64,000 nt of DNA from Caballeronia sp. SL2Y3 (GTDB taxonomy: Bacteria > Pseudomonadota > Gammaproteobacteria > Burkholderiales > Burkholderiaceae): contig NZ_CP084260.1 of NCBI RefSeq assembly GCF_022879575.1, positions 2,232,001-2,296,000 of the forward strand, in the 5' to 3' direction. Positions 53,206-63,213 of this stretch are shown here, piece by piece. The position numbers and the translations under genes were made by a program. Position 1 is the stretch's first letter. Each line of letters begins with the position of its first letter. The notes beneath the pieces are model-generated. The model was not told the origin of the DNA. It made no database searches and saw nothing but the letters and a program-made list of their open reading frames with translations.

Positions 53206-54195
53206 ATGCTTTCCGAGTTCTCCCTGATCGATCGATACTTCGCCCGCCGCGCGAAAGCGCCCTCGCCGAGACAAGGCGACGCGCCGCTCGGCATCGGCGA
53301 CGACTGCGCGCTGATCGCGCCGCCCGCCGGCCATCAGCTTGCGATCTCGACCGACATGCTCGTCGCCGGCCGTCACTTTTTCCCCGATGTCGATCCGTAC
53401 GCGCTCGGTCACAAGGCGCTCGCGGTGAACCTGTCGGATCTCGCCGCGATGGGCGCGAAGCCGCACGCGTTCACGCTCGCGCTCGCCTTGCCGCGCGCCG
53501 ACGAAGCGTGGCTCGCCGCGTTCAGCGACGGCATGTTCGCGCTGGCCGAACGCTTCGACTGCGCGCTCGTCGGCGGCGACACGACAGGCGGGCCGCTCAA
53601 CATCTGCATCACCGTGTTCGGCGACGTCGCGCACGGCGCTGCGCTGAGGCGCGATGCAGCAAAACCCGGCGACGACATCTATGTGTCCGGCGTGCTCGGC
53701 GATGCCCGCGCGGGCCTGGCCGTCTTGCGCGACGAATGGCGCGCGCCGGACGAAGCGAGCGCATCGGCATGGAAGCGCGCGCTGGAACGGCCCGAGCCGC
53801 GCGTGACGCTCGGGCTCGCGCTCGCCGGCATCGCCCACGCGGCGCTCGACATCTCCGACGGCCTCGCGGGCGATCTCATGCACATTCTTACGCGCTCGGG
53901 CGTCAGCGCGACCGTCGATGCCGACGCCGTGCCGTGTTCCGACGCGGTGCGCGCGCTGCCCGAAACCGCGCGCCGCCAGTGCACGCTCGCGGGCGGCGAT
54001 GACTACGAGCTCTGCTTCACCGCGCCGAGCGATGCGCGCGACGCCGTGGCGCGCATCGGCGAGCGCGTGGGTGTGCCGCTCACGCGCATCGGTACAATCG
54101 ATTCCGCGGTCGCGCCCGCCATCGCCTGGCGCGACGGCGCGGGCGCGCCGCTTTCCCTGACGTTGCAAGGCTTCGACCACTTTCATGCAGACTGA
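53206..54195 (+). CDS. thiL: Thiamine-monophosphate kinase ThiL
   Basis: The 329-residue protein has the AIR-synthase/ThiL fold: GIGDDCALI, FPDVDPYALGHKALAVNLSDLAAMGA, GGDTTGGPL and DISDGLAGDL. It phosphorylates thiamine phosphate to the diphosphate cofactor. The last 11 bases overlap pgpA. Confidence 0.95.
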   Translation: MLSEFSLIDRYFARRAKAPSPRQGDAPLGIGDDCALIAPPAGHQLAISTDMLVAGRHFFPDVDPYALGHKALAVNLSDLAAMGAKPHAFTLALALPRADEAWLAAFSDGMFALAERFDCALVGGDTTGGPLNICITVFGDVAHGAALRRDAAKPGDDIYVSGVLGDARAGLAVLRDEWRAPDEASASAWKRALERPEPRVTLGLALAGIAHAALDISDGLAGDLMHILTRSGVSATVDADAVPCSDAVRALPETARRQCTLAGGDDYELCFTAPSDARDAVARIGERVGVPLTRIGTIDSAVAPAIAWRDGAGAPLSLTLQGFDHFHAD

Positions 54196-54745
54196 CCCCA
54201 CCGCCGCGAGCGAATCCGCGCCGCCGCATTCGCCCACCCCCGCCAAGCCGCGCAAGGCGAGCGCACGCTTCATGCTCACGCATCCGCTGCATATTCTGTC
54301 GCTCGGCTTCGGCAGCGGCCTGTCGCCCATTGCGCCCGGCACGGTCGGCACGCTCTTCGCGTGGGCGTCGTTCATGCCGCTCAACCGGCATTTGACCGTG
54401 GCGGAATGGGGCGTGCTGATCGCCGTCGGCTTCATCGCCGGATGCTGGTTCTGCGGCTTCACCGCGAAGAAGATGGGCGTCGCGGACCCGTCGCCAGTGG
54501 TGTGGGACGAGATCGTCGCGTTCTGGCTCGTGCTGCTGGTCGTGACGCCCGCGACCTTCACCGGACAGTTGTGGGCGTTCATCGTGTTTCGCTTCTTCGA
54601 CATGGTGAAGCCGCCGCCGATCCGCTATTTCGACCGCCATCTGAAAGGCGGCTTTGGCATCATGTTCGATGATCTCGTCGCCGCGTTCTTCAGCTTGCTC
54701 GTGATTTCGCTGTGGCGCATGACCGCCGGACGTTTCATTCATTAA
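54185..54745 (+). CDS. pgpA: Phosphatidylglycerophosphatase A
   Basis: The 186-residue protein has FGSGLSPIAPGTVGTL and VWDEIVAFW, the acidic active-site segments of PgpA, and several membrane helices. It dephosphorylates phosphatidylglycerophosphate to phosphatidylglycerol. It overlaps thiL, and pncC follows 16 bp later: a thiL-pgpA-pncC operon. Confidence 0.94.
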   Translation: MQTDPTAASESAPPHSPTPAKPRKASARFMLTHPLHILSLGFGSGLSPIAPGTVGTLFAWASFMPLNRHLTVAEWGVLIAVGFIAGCWFCGFTAKKMGVADPSPVVWDEIVAFWLVLLVVTPATFTGQLWAFIVFRFFDMVKPPPIRYFDRHLKGGFGIMFDDLVAAFFSLLVISLWRMTAGRFIH

Positions 54746-54761
54746 TCTGCGAGACACCGCC

Positions 54762-55262
54762 ATGCCGACCGATACCGTCGTTCATCAACTTGCGATCCGC
54801 GTCGGCAACAAGCTGCGCGACGAACGGCTGATGCTCGCCGCCGCCGAATCGTGCACGGGCGGCATGGTGGCGGCCGCGATCACGGACATTTCGGGCAGCA
54901 GCGCGTGGTTCGAGCGCGGCTTCGTCACGTATTCGAATCTCGCGAAAACGGAGATGATCGGCGTGCCGGCTGCGCTGATCGAGCAGCACGGCGCGGTGAG
55001 CGAGCCGGTCGCGAAAGCCATGGCCGAAGGCGCGCTGCGCAACAGCCGCGCGCAGGTTTCGGTGTCGATCACGGGCGTGGCCGGTCCCGCCGGCGGCAGC
55101 GAAGCGAAGCCGGTCGGGACGGTTTGCTTCGCGTGGAGCAATCGCCTGCATACCGCGTTCGAGACGCAGCATTTCAAGGGCGACCGCGAGCAGGTGCGCA
55201 CGCAGGCGGCGGCGCACGCTTTGAGGAAGTTGTTGGAGTTTTTGGAACAGCGGGAGCGGTGA
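54762..55262 (+). CDS. pncC: Nicotinamide-nucleotide amidohydrolase PncC (CinA C-terminal type)
   Basis: The 166-residue protein has AAAESCTGGMVAAAI and GVAGPAGGSEAKPVGTVCF, the CinA C-terminal signatures. It deamidates nicotinamide mononucleotide in NAD recycling. It lacks the N-terminal CinA domain, as expected for a stand-alone PncC. Confidence 0.93.
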   Translation: MPTDTVVHQLAIRVGNKLRDERLMLAAAESCTGGMVAAAITDISGSSAWFERGFVTYSNLAKTEMIGVPAALIEQHGAVSEPVAKAMAEGALRNSRAQVSVSITGVAGPAGGSEAKPVGTVCFAWSNRLHTAFETQHFKGDREQVRTQAAAHALRKLLEFLEQRER

Positions 55263-55662
55263 ACGCGCGACGGTACGGCTAAGCGGCTGCGGCGCAGCAG
55301 TTGCGAAAGCGGCTCGACTTTTTGCATCAGCGGGAGCGTTATGCTCGCGCCGCGCCCGACTTACTGATTCAACGCAACCCAAAAGCCCGCGCCGCGCCTT
55401 CAGCTTTTTTCGCGACGCACGGGCTGCGAAAGCGGCCCGATTTCCAAACCAGTTCGAACGTTGAGCCGCCGCCGTGCAAACGCCGCGAAAGCTACCCGGC
55501 ATCCCGAATCAGCGCGAGCGATAAACCCGCGCGGCGCGCGCCGGGTTTCGCGGCGCAAGCGCTGCGATAGCGACCCGACTTCCGGAATCGGCGCGACGTT
55601 AAGCCCGCGCCGTGCAAACGCCGCGAAAGCTACCCGGCATCCCGAATCAGCGCGAGCGATAG
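55263..55662. repeat. Degenerate intergenic repeat cluster between pncC and pyrF
   Basis: About five copies of a ~40-bp core (type GCGAAAGCTACCCGGCATCC, then GAATCAGCGCGAGCG) fill the 400 bp between convergent genes. Two stretches of 54 bp are identical: 55470-55523 and 55606-55659, 136 bp apart. Other copies are diverged (near 55300, 55430 and 55560). On the minus strand they translate as repeated ARADSGCRVAFAAFARR, but there is no start or gene-like context. The repeat ends a few bases from the pyrF stop. Confidence 0.75.
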
Positions 55663-56475
55663 TCACCGATACGCGTTGATCGTATCCCGCGTCTTCTTCG
55701 CGGCTTCGGCCGCCGCGCTCGCGTAATCGTCGCCCTTGCCGGCGTACAAAATGGCGCGCGACGAGTTGATGAGCATGCCCGTGCCATTCGCCGTGCGGCC
55801 CGCGCGCACGGTCGCTTCGACATCGCCGCCCTGCGCGCCGATGCCCGGAATCAGCAGCGGCATGTCGCCGACCATGCCGCGCACCGCTTCGATTTCCTTC
55901 GGAAACGTCGCGCCGACGACGAGCCCCAGTTGCCCGCTCGCGTTCCACTTCTCGGCCGCCAGCTTCGCGACGACCTGATACAGCGGCTTGCCGTCCGTCG
56001 TCAGAAATTGCAGGTCGGAACCGCCCGCGTTCGACGTGCGGCACAGCACGATCACGCCCTTGCCTTCATGCGCGAGATACGGCTCGATGGAATCGAAACC
56101 CATGTACGGATTCACCGTGACGGCGTCCGCTTTGTAGCGCTCGAACGCTTCCTTCGCGTATTGCTCGGCCGTGCTGCCGATATCGCCGCGCTTCGCATCG
56201 AGAATGACCGGCAGCCCCGGGTGCTTCTCGTGAATATGCGCGATCAGCGCTTCGAGCTGATCTTCCGCGCGATGCGCCGCAAAGTACGCGATCTGCGGCT
56301 TGAACGACGACGCGTACGGCGCGGTGGCATCGACGATGGTCTTGCAGAACTCGAAGATCGCGTCGGCGCGGCCGTTCAGCGCGCCGGGGAACTTCGACGG
56401 CTCCGGATCGAGGCCGACGCACAGGAGCGATTGCGTGCGCGACCACGCGGCGTTGAGCGACTGGATGAAAGACAT
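55663..56475 (-). CDS. pyrF: Orotidine 5'-phosphate decarboxylase PyrF
   Basis: The 270-residue protein has the active-site [18 protein letters not shown] and a conserved [12 protein letters not shown]. It is the longer PyrF type, and makes UMP in pyrimidine synthesis. Its 3' end borders the repeat cluster. Confidence 0.95.
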   Translation of the reverse strand: MSFIQSLNAAWSRTQSLLCVGLDPEPSKFPGALNGRADAIFEFCKTIVDATAPYASSFKPQIAYFAAHRAEDQLEALIAHIHEKHPGLPVILDAKRGDIGSTAEQYAKEAFERYKADAVTVNPYMGFDSIEPYLAHEGKGVIVLCRTSNAGGSDLQFLTTDGKPLYQVVAKLAAEKWNASGQLGLVVGATFPKEIEAVRGMVGDMPLLIPGIGAQGGDVEATVRAGRTANGTGMLINSSRAILYAGKGDDYASAAAEAAKKTRDTINAYR

Positions 56476-56552
56476 GGGAAAGATCGGCGGAAAGGGATGC
56501 CACGCATTTTAACGTGCGCGGCATCGCTTTCCGGTTCGGGCGTTCGGTGCGT

Positions 56553-57659
56553 TCAGCGCGCGAGCGCCGCGCGGCCGCGCGCCTTCGCTCCCGCACGCGT
56601 GCGTGGCCGGCCGCGGCGCGCGGCCTCGCCGGTGCGCTCCACAGTGAAGCGGAACTCGCGCGAAAGCCGCTCGCCGGGCGCGAGCACCGTCATGCCGTTG
56701 GCCTCGCCGCCGCCCGGCAGGTTCACCGCGTTGATCGGATGATCGACCGGCTCGAAGCAGAAGAAGTCCTCGCCGGGCGGCGCGTAAAGCACGTAGTAGT
56801 CGGTGTCGGCGGCAATCGTCAGCGAAAGACGGCGCTTCGGCCAGAGCACGCTCGTGCGTCCGCTCCAGCCGGTGAACGCGTTGTTCACCATTTCGGATGG
56901 CATCGGGTACGCGACGCCGAACTGCCACGCAGGCGGCGCGGGCACATGGCGCACCGGAAGCCAGTCGTCGCCGCAGAGCCACAGGCCGCCCGCCGCCGCC
57001 GAAAGCTCGGTATCGGCTTCGCGCATCAGAAACGGATGCAGGCCGAGACCGAAGGGCAGCGCCTCGTCGCCGGTGTTCTGCACGTCGAGCGTGACGACGA
57101 GCGTGGCTTCGTCGAGCGCATACGTCTGTGACGCGCGAAACGAGTACGGCTTGCCGTCGCTGCGCTCGAACGCGAGCCGCACGCGCGTCGCGTCTTCTTC
57201 CTCGACGGTCCACGCGCCAAGCCAGCCGTCGCCGTGCAGCGGCAGCGGCTCATCCGGGCGATTGCGCGGCACGTCGATGGCGCGTCCGGAGAATCGAAAG
57301 TGCCCGTTGCCGATGCGGTTCGAATACGGCAGCAGCGGATAACACGCGAGCTGGTTAGGGTCGGTGTCCGGGCCCGGCTCGGCGCACGGTCGGAAAATCG
57401 GCACGAGCGCGCCTTCGTGACGCCAGTCGAAACGCGTGACGCCGCCGCCGAGCGCCGGCGCGACATCGAGCCTCAAGTGCGCGTTCGCGAGCGTGATGCA
57501 GCCTTCGACGGCCGCGCCGCCGATTGCGACGACCGCCGTGCTCGGTCCCGGCCGGATCGGCGGTTCGGCGGCGGCGGCGAGCCGCGAGCGGCGCGCGTTC
57601 GCCTGCGCCGTGGACGCGGACGGCGTATTCACCCTTTGCTCATTGCGCGCAACCGTCAT
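56553..57659 (-). CDS. Aldose 1-epimerase (mutarotase) family protein
   Basis: The 368-residue protein has RFDWRHEG, LLPYSNRIGNGHFRF, the catalytic LHGDGWLGAW and GLGLHPFL, and an active-site Glu region near FFCFEPVDHP. It interconverts sugar anomers before oxidation. The ~55-residue N-terminal stretch (MTVARNEQRVNTPSAS...) and the Arg/Ala-rich C-tail are not part of the fold; the true start may be later. It is the last gene of the sugar cluster, 92 bp behind the lactonase. Confidence 0.85.
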   Translation of the reverse strand: MTVARNEQRVNTPSASTAQANARRSRLAAAAEPPIRPGPSTAVVAIGGAAVEGCITLANAHLRLDVAPALGGGVTRFDWRHEGALVPIFRPCAEPGPDTDPNQLACYPLLPYSNRIGNGHFRFSGRAIDVPRNRPDEPLPLHGDGWLGAWTVEEEDATRVRLAFERSDGKPYSFRASQTYALDEATLVVTLDVQNTGDEALPFGLGLHPFLMREADTELSAAAGGLWLCGDDWLPVRHVPAPPAWQFGVAYPMPSEMVNNAFTGWSGRTSVLWPKRRLSLTIAADTDYYVLYAPPGEDFFCFEPVDHPINAVNLPGGGEANGMTVLAPGERLSREFRFTVERTGEAARRGRPRTRAGAKARGRAALAR

Positions 57660-57751
57660 GACCTGTGCTCCATCGAGAGGCGAAAAACCCGGCGCGGCCG
57701 CGGCCGGGGGCTGGACGGACGGCGCGTCGGATCGCGCGCCGCCTCGGTTTC

Positions 57752-58663
57752 TTATGCTCGCGGCTTGCCCGCGAAAACCGGCTCCGCGATGCCGCGCACG
57801 CCGGGCTGCGCCGTGAAGATGCCGCCCGCGTGGGCGTCGGTCTTGAGCGCGTCTTCGCTCAAGCCGATGCGCGCCGTCGTCACGAAGAGCGTATCGAGAA
57901 ACGCTCCGCCGAACGCGACGCAACTCGGCTGCGCGCTCGGCACCTCGATGCGCGCGGTCTCGCGGCCATCCGGCGCGTAGCGCACCACGCGCCGCCCGCC
58001 CCACTGCGCGTTCCACAGGCCGCCTTCCGCGTCGACCGTGGAGCCGTCGGGCGCGCCGGTATCGTCCGTCAATTCGACGAACACGCGGTCGTTCGCGAGG
58101 CTCGGGTAATCGCAGACGCGAATATGGCGCGTCGGCGTATCGCAGTAGTAGAGCGTCGTGCCGTCCGGACTGAATGCGGTGCTGTTGTTGATCGCGCAAT
58201 TTCCGAGCGGCAGGCGCTCCAGCGACAAATCCACGTTCAGCCGATAGTAACCGCCGAGCGGCTCTGCATCGTCCACGTCGTGCTTCGTGCCGAACACGAA
58301 GCGCCCTTCGCGGTCGCAGCGGCCGTCGTTCAGACGCGTCGGCAGGCCGGCTTCCACTTCCGTGATGGTCTCGATCTTGCCCGTCGAGAACTGGAAGAAC
58401 GCGAGCCGCGACGCAAGGCCGAGCAGCACGAAGTCCGGATCGGCACAGAGCGCGAAGCACGCGAGGCGCTCCGGCATGTCGAAGGCTTCGGTCGATCCGT
58501 CGCGCGGATCGTATCGCAGGAACCGCTTGCCTTCGATGTCCGTCCAGTAGAACCGCCCGCTCGCGGCGCACCACGTCGCGCCCTCGCCGAGCGCGCATTG
58601 GCTGTCGATCAGAAGGCGTGCCTCGGTTGCATCGGTCGCGCCGCTCTGGTTCATCAGACCCAT
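57752..58663 (-). CDS. SMP-30/gluconolactonase-family lactonase
   Basis: The 303-residue beta-propeller protein has CALGEGATW (metal-binding Glu), FYWTDIEGKRFLRYD, RLNDGRCDREGRFVFGT and DGSTVDAEGGLWNA (metal-binding Asp). It hydrolyses sugar lactones; in this cluster L-arabinono- or D-galactono-lactone is likely. Its start overlaps the upstream dehydrogenase stop by 10 bp. It lies between a sugar dehydrogenase and a mutarotase. Confidence 0.88.
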   Translation of the reverse strand: MGLMNQSGATDATEARLLIDSQCALGEGATWCAASGRFYWTDIEGKRFLRYDPRDGSTEAFDMPERLACFALCADPDFVLLGLASRLAFFQFSTGKIETITEVEAGLPTRLNDGRCDREGRFVFGTKHDVDDAEPLGGYYRLNVDLSLERLPLGNCAINNSTAFSPDGTTLYYCDTPTRHIRVCDYPSLANDRVFVELTDDTGAPDGSTVDAEGGLWNAQWGGRRVVRYAPDGRETARIEVPSAQPSCVAFGGAFLDTLFVTTARIGLSEDALKTDAHAGGIFTAQPGVRGIAEPVFAGKPRA

Positions 58664-59442
58664 CCTCCGTCGATGATGATCTCCTGCGCCGTCATCATGC
58701 TGCTATCGTCGGATGCGAGAAAGAGCGCGGCCCGCGCGAGATGCTCGGGCAGCACTTCGGCGTCGATGCACTGTCCCTGCTTGATCGCGAGCTTGCCCGC
58801 TTCGTCGAGCCACAGGCGCTTCTGCTTTTCCGTCATCACCCAGCCGGGCACCAGCGAATTCGCGCGGATGCCGAACTTGCCGAGGTCGCGCGCAAGACCG
58901 CGCGTCAAGCCCTGCACCGCCGATTTCGCCGTCACGTACACGGGCAGGTTCGGGTTCTTCAGCATCCAGCTGACGGAGCCGAGGTTGATGATCGAGCCGC
59001 CGCCGAGTTGCTTCATGTCGTCGACGACCGCCTGCGCCGCGAAGAACTGGTGACGGATATTCACCGCGATGCCCCAATCGAACGATTCGGGCGTGACTTC
59101 CTGAATGGTATGACGCTTGTCGTTGGCCGCGTTGTTCACGAGCACGCCGATCGGGCCGAGCGCGCCGCGCACGTCCGCGATGCCTTGGCGCAATGCGTCG
59201 ATGTCCGTCAGATCCACGCGCAGGAACATCGGCCGCGTGTGGGCTCCGGCCAGGTCCACGCCGAGCCGCTCCGCAAGCGCCTCGCCGGCTTCGGCGTCGA
59301 TATCGAAGAACGCCACTTTCGCGCCCTGATCGTAGAAATGCTCGACGAACGCCGCGCCGATGCCGGTCGCGCCGCCCGTGATGAGCACGGTCTTGCCCGC
59401 GAGGCTCGGGTAGCGCGCGAGGGAGCTGTCGATGGATGTCAT
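58654..59442 (-). CDS. Short-chain dehydrogenase, probable L-arabinose/D-galactose 1-dehydrogenase
   Basis: The 262-residue SDR has TGGATGIG for cofactor binding, NNAANDKRHTIQEV, catalytic Ser in GSVSWM, YVTAKSA and a C-terminal IIIDGGWV. Given the ABC transporter and lactonase on either side, oxidation of the imported aldose to its lactone is the most likely role. It is 16 bp behind araH. Confidence 0.82.
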   Translation of the reverse strand: MTSIDSSLARYPSLAGKTVLITGGATGIGAAFVEHFYDQGAKVAFFDIDAEAGEALAERLGVDLAGAHTRPMFLRVDLTDIDALRQGIADVRGALGPIGVLVNNAANDKRHTIQEVTPESFDWGIAVNIRHQFFAAQAVVDDMKQLGGGSIINLGSVSWMLKNPNLPVYVTAKSAVQGLTRGLARDLGKFGIRANSLVPGWVMTEKQKRLWLDEAGKLAIKQGQCIDAEVLPEHLARAALFLASDDSSMMTAQEIIIDGGWV

Positions 59443-59458
59443 ATGTTTCGCCGTCCTT

Positions 59459-60475
59459 TCAGTCGCGCGATCCGCGATTTTTCAATTGGTCCAGCAACAC
59501 GGCAGCGAGCAGAATCGCGCCGCGCACGAGGTACTGATAGAACGCGTCGATGTTCAGCAGGTTCATCACGTTTTCGACGGTGCCCATGATGAGCACGCCG
59601 ATGACCACGCCGGAAATCGTCGCACGGCCGCCGAGCAGCGAGACGCCGCCGAGCACGCACGCCGAAATCACGTTCAGCTCGAAGCCTTGCGCCGCGTTGG
59701 GCTGTCCCGACGTGATCCGAGACGCAAGGATAACGCCTGCGAGCGCCGTTACCGCGCCCTGCACGAGGAAAATCCACACGCGCGTGCGTTCGACGTTGAT
59801 GCCCGCGAGCCGCGACGCTTCAGGATTGCCGCCGATGGCAAGCGTATTGCGGCCATAGACCGTCTGGTTCAGCAACACGCCGAACACGACGAAACACGCG
59901 AGCGTGACCCAGATCGGCAGCGAAATGCCGAGCATGGCGAGGCTGCCCATTTCGATGAACGTATCCGACGACACGCCCACCGCCTGCCCGTGCGACACGA
60001 TGAAGCCGAGCCCGCGCACGATTTCCATGGTCGCGAGCGTGGTGATCAGCGCGTTGATGCGCAGATACGCGATCACCGCGCCGTTCACGAAGCCGATCAC
60101 CGAGCCTGCCGCCACCGCCGCGATGATCGCGATGAAGGTGTTGTTCGTCGCGTTGAGCACCATCGCGCAGAGCACGCCCGCGAACGCGATGGTCGAACCC
60201 ACCGACAAGTCGAAGTCGCGCGAGGCGAGGCAGAACATCATCGTGCAGGCGACCATGCCGATCTGCGAGATCGACAGCGCCAGCCCGAGCATGTTCTCGA
60301 TGGAAAAGAAGTGATCGACGGTCAGCGACATCGTGACGAACATCACGATGAAGATCACGATCAGGCTGTATTCCGTGATCTGCTGCCACCACTTCTGCTT
60401 GTCGCTTCTCTGCGGGATCAGCGCGTTCGCGACCGTTTCGCTAGCCTGTCCCACGATGTTTTCTCTGGCTTCCAT
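59459..60475 (-). CDS. araH: L-arabinose ABC transporter permease AraH
   Basis: The 338-residue membrane protein has 8-10 helices and the permease segments ASRDFDLSVGSTIAFAGV, IGGNPEASRLAGINVER and GGVSLLGGRATISGVV. It forms the channel with AraG. It follows araG by 27 bp. High-affinity transport of L-arabinose or a related sugar is inferred from the operon. Confidence 0.9.
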   Translation of the reverse strand: MEARENIVGQASETVANALIPQRSDKQKWWQQITEYSLIVIFIVMFVTMSLTVDHFFSIENMLGLALSISQIGMVACTMMFCLASRDFDLSVGSTIAFAGVLCAMVLNATNNTFIAIIAAVAAGSVIGFVNGAVIAYLRINALITTLATMEIVRGLGFIVSHGQAVGVSSDTFIEMGSLAMLGISLPIWVTLACFVVFGVLLNQTVYGRNTLAIGGNPEASRLAGINVERTRVWIFLVQGAVTALAGVILASRITSGQPNAAQGFELNVISACVLGGVSLLGGRATISGVVIGVLIMGTVENVMNLLNIDAFYQYLVRGAILLAAVLLDQLKNRGSRD

Positions 60476-60502
60476 GATTTCTTTCCTCAGTCCCCTTGTT
60501 TT

Positions 60503-62017
60503 TTACGCGGCCTCGGCCACCGTCTCCGATTGCGGCAGCGCGAGGCTCAAAACCGACTGTTCGTTCGCCTGTCCGCGCGGCAATTCGCCCGCCACGCGCC
60601 CCTGCCGCATCACGACGATGCGATCGGACACGCCGAGCACTTCCGGCAGTTCCGACGAGATCATCACGATCGCGCAGCCGCGCTCCGCCAGTTGATAGAT
60701 CACGTTGTAGATTTCGTGCTTCGCGCCGACGTCGATGCCGCGCGTCGGTTCGTCCAGAATCACGACCTTGAGATCCGGCTCGGCGAGCCAGCGCGAGAGA
60801 ATCGCCTTCTGCTGATTGCCGCCCGACAGAAAGCGGATGCGCTGCCGGCGGCTCGGCGTCTTGATCTTCAGAAGCTGAATGAAGCGGTCCGCCGTCTCCG
60901 CTTCCTTCTTGCGGTCGAGGAAAAGCCCCGCGCGCAGATAATGCCGGCGGCACGAGATATTGATGTTCTCCGCGACCGTCGCCATTGCGACGATGCCTTC
61001 TTCCTTCCGATCCTCCGGGCACAGCACGATGCCATGGCGAATCGCCTCGCCGGTGCTGCGAATCTTGATCGGCTGGCCGTCGAGCTGAATCGTGCCTTCC
61101 TTCTTCTTGTCCGCGCCGTAGATCAGATGCATGAGTTCGCTGCGCCCCGCGCCAACGAGCCCGAAAAACCCGACGATCTCGCCGCGCCGCACCTCGAAGC
61201 TCACCGGCGCGGAAAGCGCCTCGCCCTGCACGTTCTGCACCGCGAAGCGCACGTCGCCCAGTTTGCGCGGTCGATAGTTATAGATATCCGAGATTTCGCG
61301 GCCGACCATTTCCTGCACGAGCGTGTCGCGCGGCACTTCGGCAAGACGCGTATGCGACGCGATCTTGCGGCCGTCGCGGAAAATGGTGCAGGCGTCGCAT
61401 AGCTCGTAAATCTCGTCCATGCGGTGCGAGATATAAATCAGCGCGCGCTTGTCCGCTTTCAGGTCGCGCACGAGCTTGAACAGCACGTCGGTTTCGCGGT
61501 GCGAGAGCGACGAAGTCGGCTCGTCGAGCGCGATCACGCGCGCATTGCGCAAGAGCGCCTTGCAGATTTCCACCATCTGCCGCTGCGCGATGGAGAGCTT
61601 GCGCAGCTTCGCGTTGGGATCGAGATCGACGCCCATCGCGGCGAGCCGCTCACGAACGTGCTTTTTCGCGGCGCGCTTGTCCACCCAGCCGAGCCGGTTC
61701 GGCAGCGCGCCGAGCAGCAGGTTCTCGGACACCGTCAGGTCCGGCACGTACTGCAATTCCTGGTGGATCACCGCGATCCCCGATGCAATCGAAGCCGCGG
61801 CGCTCCCGAAATGCACTTCTTTCTCGTCGATGAGCACGCGCCCAGAATCGGGCTGATACTCGCCGCCGAGAATCTTGAGCAAGGTCGATTTACCCGCGCC
61901 GTTCTCGCCCATCAAACCGTGAACTTCGCCGGCATTGACGTCGAACGACACGCCGTCGAGCGCGCGCACGCCTGGAAACACCTTGCCGATATTGTCAAAA
62001 CGCAGCGTCGCTGACAC
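60503..62017 (-). CDS. araG: L-arabinose ABC transporter ATP-binding protein AraG
   Basis: The 504-residue protein has two ABC modules: GENGAGKST and [12 protein letters not shown] with ALDEPTSSL in the first, and [10 protein letters not shown] and [14 protein letters not shown] with LDEPTRGID in the second. The GTG start at 62017 has AAGGAGGCGAT directly before it and gives the same length as E. coli AraG. It powers sugar import. Confidence 0.93.
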   Translation of the reverse strand: MSATLRFDNIGKVFPGVRALDGVSFDVNAGEVHGLMGENGAGKSTLLKILGGEYQPDSGRVLIDEKEVHFGSAAASIASGIAVIHQELQYVPDLTVSENLLLGALPNRLGWVDKRAAKKHVRERLAAMGVDLDPNAKLRKLSIAQRQMVEICKALLRNARVIALDEPTSSLSHRETDVLFKLVRDLKADKRALIYISHRMDEIYELCDACTIFRDGRKIASHTRLAEVPRDTLVQEMVGREISDIYNYRPRKLGDVRFAVQNVQGEALSAPVSFEVRRGEIVGFFGLVGAGRSELMHLIYGADKKKEGTIQLDGQPIKIRSTGEAIRHGIVLCPEDRKEEGIVAMATVAENINISCRRHYLRAGLFLDRKKEAETADRFIQLLKIKTPSRRQRIRFLSGGNQQKAILSRWLAEPDLKVVILDEPTRGIDVGAKHEIYNVIYQLAERGCAIVMISSELPEVLGVSDRIVVMRQGRVAGELPRGQANEQSVLSLALPQSETVAEAA

Positions 62018-62075
62018 ATCGCCTCCTTGTTCTGCGGCGGGCCGCGCTGTCATGCGGCCCGCCTGCCCGATGGAT

Positions 62076-63083
62076 TTAGTTCGACGCCAGGCCCATTTGC
62101 TGACGCACCGACGACACGTTCTCGCGCGTGGCGAGCATGCCCGTGGTGAGCGTGAGCGGCGGCGGCGCCTTGCCGTCCTTGATCCACGCGTACATCAGTT
62201 CGGAGGTCTCTTCGCCGTGACGCTTCGGGCTGATGATGACCGTGCCGAAGAAGCCCGTCGGGTTCGGCTTCTTGAACTCGTTCAACGCCGAATCCGAGCC
62301 GCCGATACCGATGCCGATCATGTTGTCCGCCTTGAAGCCGCGGCCTTCCGCCGCGCGCACCGCGCCGAGCACGGCTTCGTCGTTCAGACCGTAGGCGACC
62401 CAGTGCTTGAACTGCGGGTTTTTCGTGAGCGCGATGTTCGCCGCGTTGAACGCGTTCTCCGTGTCGGTCTTCGCTTGCGGCGCGGCGATCACGTTCGCCT
62501 TCGGGAAACCGGCGGCGAGAAGCGCGTCGGTCGCGCCGCTCGTGCGGTCATGCGCGGTCGGCAACTGCTCGTAAGTCACGTCGATTGCGCCGACATCCTT
62601 CATGTCCCAGCCGCGCTTCTTGATTTCGGCGGCGATGCCGTCGCCCACCTGCTTGCCGATGTTGTAGGCCGAAATGCCCATGTGCGGCACCGACTCGATC
62701 GGCTTGCCGGAACCATCGACGAGGCGGTCATCCACCGTCATCATCTTCAGCTTGTCGGCCTTCGCCTTCGCGACGATGCCCGGCCCGAGCTTCACGTCCG
62801 GCGTGCAGATGATGAAACCCTGCGCCTTCTGCGCGGCGAGGTTGTCGATCGCGCTCATCACCTTTTCGCCCGACGGCGCGCCGATCTTCACGAGCGTGAA
62901 GCCCTTCTCCTTGGCGGCGGTCTCGGCGAACTTCCATTCGTCCTGGAACCACGGCTCTTCCGGCTGCTTCACGAGAAAGCCGATCTTGATGTCGTCGGCG
63001 GCCTGCGCGACGGGCGCGGCGATCATCGTGGCGCTCGTCGCGGTGGCGGCGGCGATCAGCGTGAGGAACAGTCTGCGTTTCAT
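62076..63083 (-). CDS. araF: Periplasmic L-arabinose-binding protein AraF
   Basis: The 335-residue protein has a Sec signal ([19 protein letters not shown]...QAA) and the periplasmic-binding fold: [19 protein letters not shown] and [12 protein letters not shown], typical of arabinose-binding proteins. It captures the sugar for AraGH, which follow 58 bp later. A 14-bp inverted ACCCGC/GCGGGT (63119-63132) lies upstream and may be an operator. Confidence 0.9.
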   Translation of the reverse strand: MKRRLFLTLIAAATATSATMIAAPVAQAADDIKIGFLVKQPEEPWFQDEWKFAETAAKEKGFTLVKIGAPSGEKVMSAIDNLAAQKAQGFIICTPDVKLGPGIVAKAKADKLKMMTVDDRLVDGSGKPIESVPHMGISAYNIGKQVGDGIAAEIKKRGWDMKDVGAIDVTYEQLPTAHDRTSGATDALLAAGFPKANVIAAPQAKTDTENAFNAANIALTKNPQFKHWVAYGLNDEAVLGAVRAAEGRGFKADNMIGIGIGGSDSALNEFKKPNPTGFFGTVIISPKRHGEETSELMYAWIKDGKAPPPLTLTTGMLATRENVSSVRQQMGLASN

Positions 63084-63213
63084 CTTGTGTCTCCCGACTT
63101 TTTGCGTTGTCTCAAAATACCCGCGTGCGGGTGGTACAAAGCGTGTGGCCGCGTGTCTTTCTGCGTGGATGCCGCACCGCGGCCAGTGCGTCATTTCTTC
63201 GATACGTGCGTCT

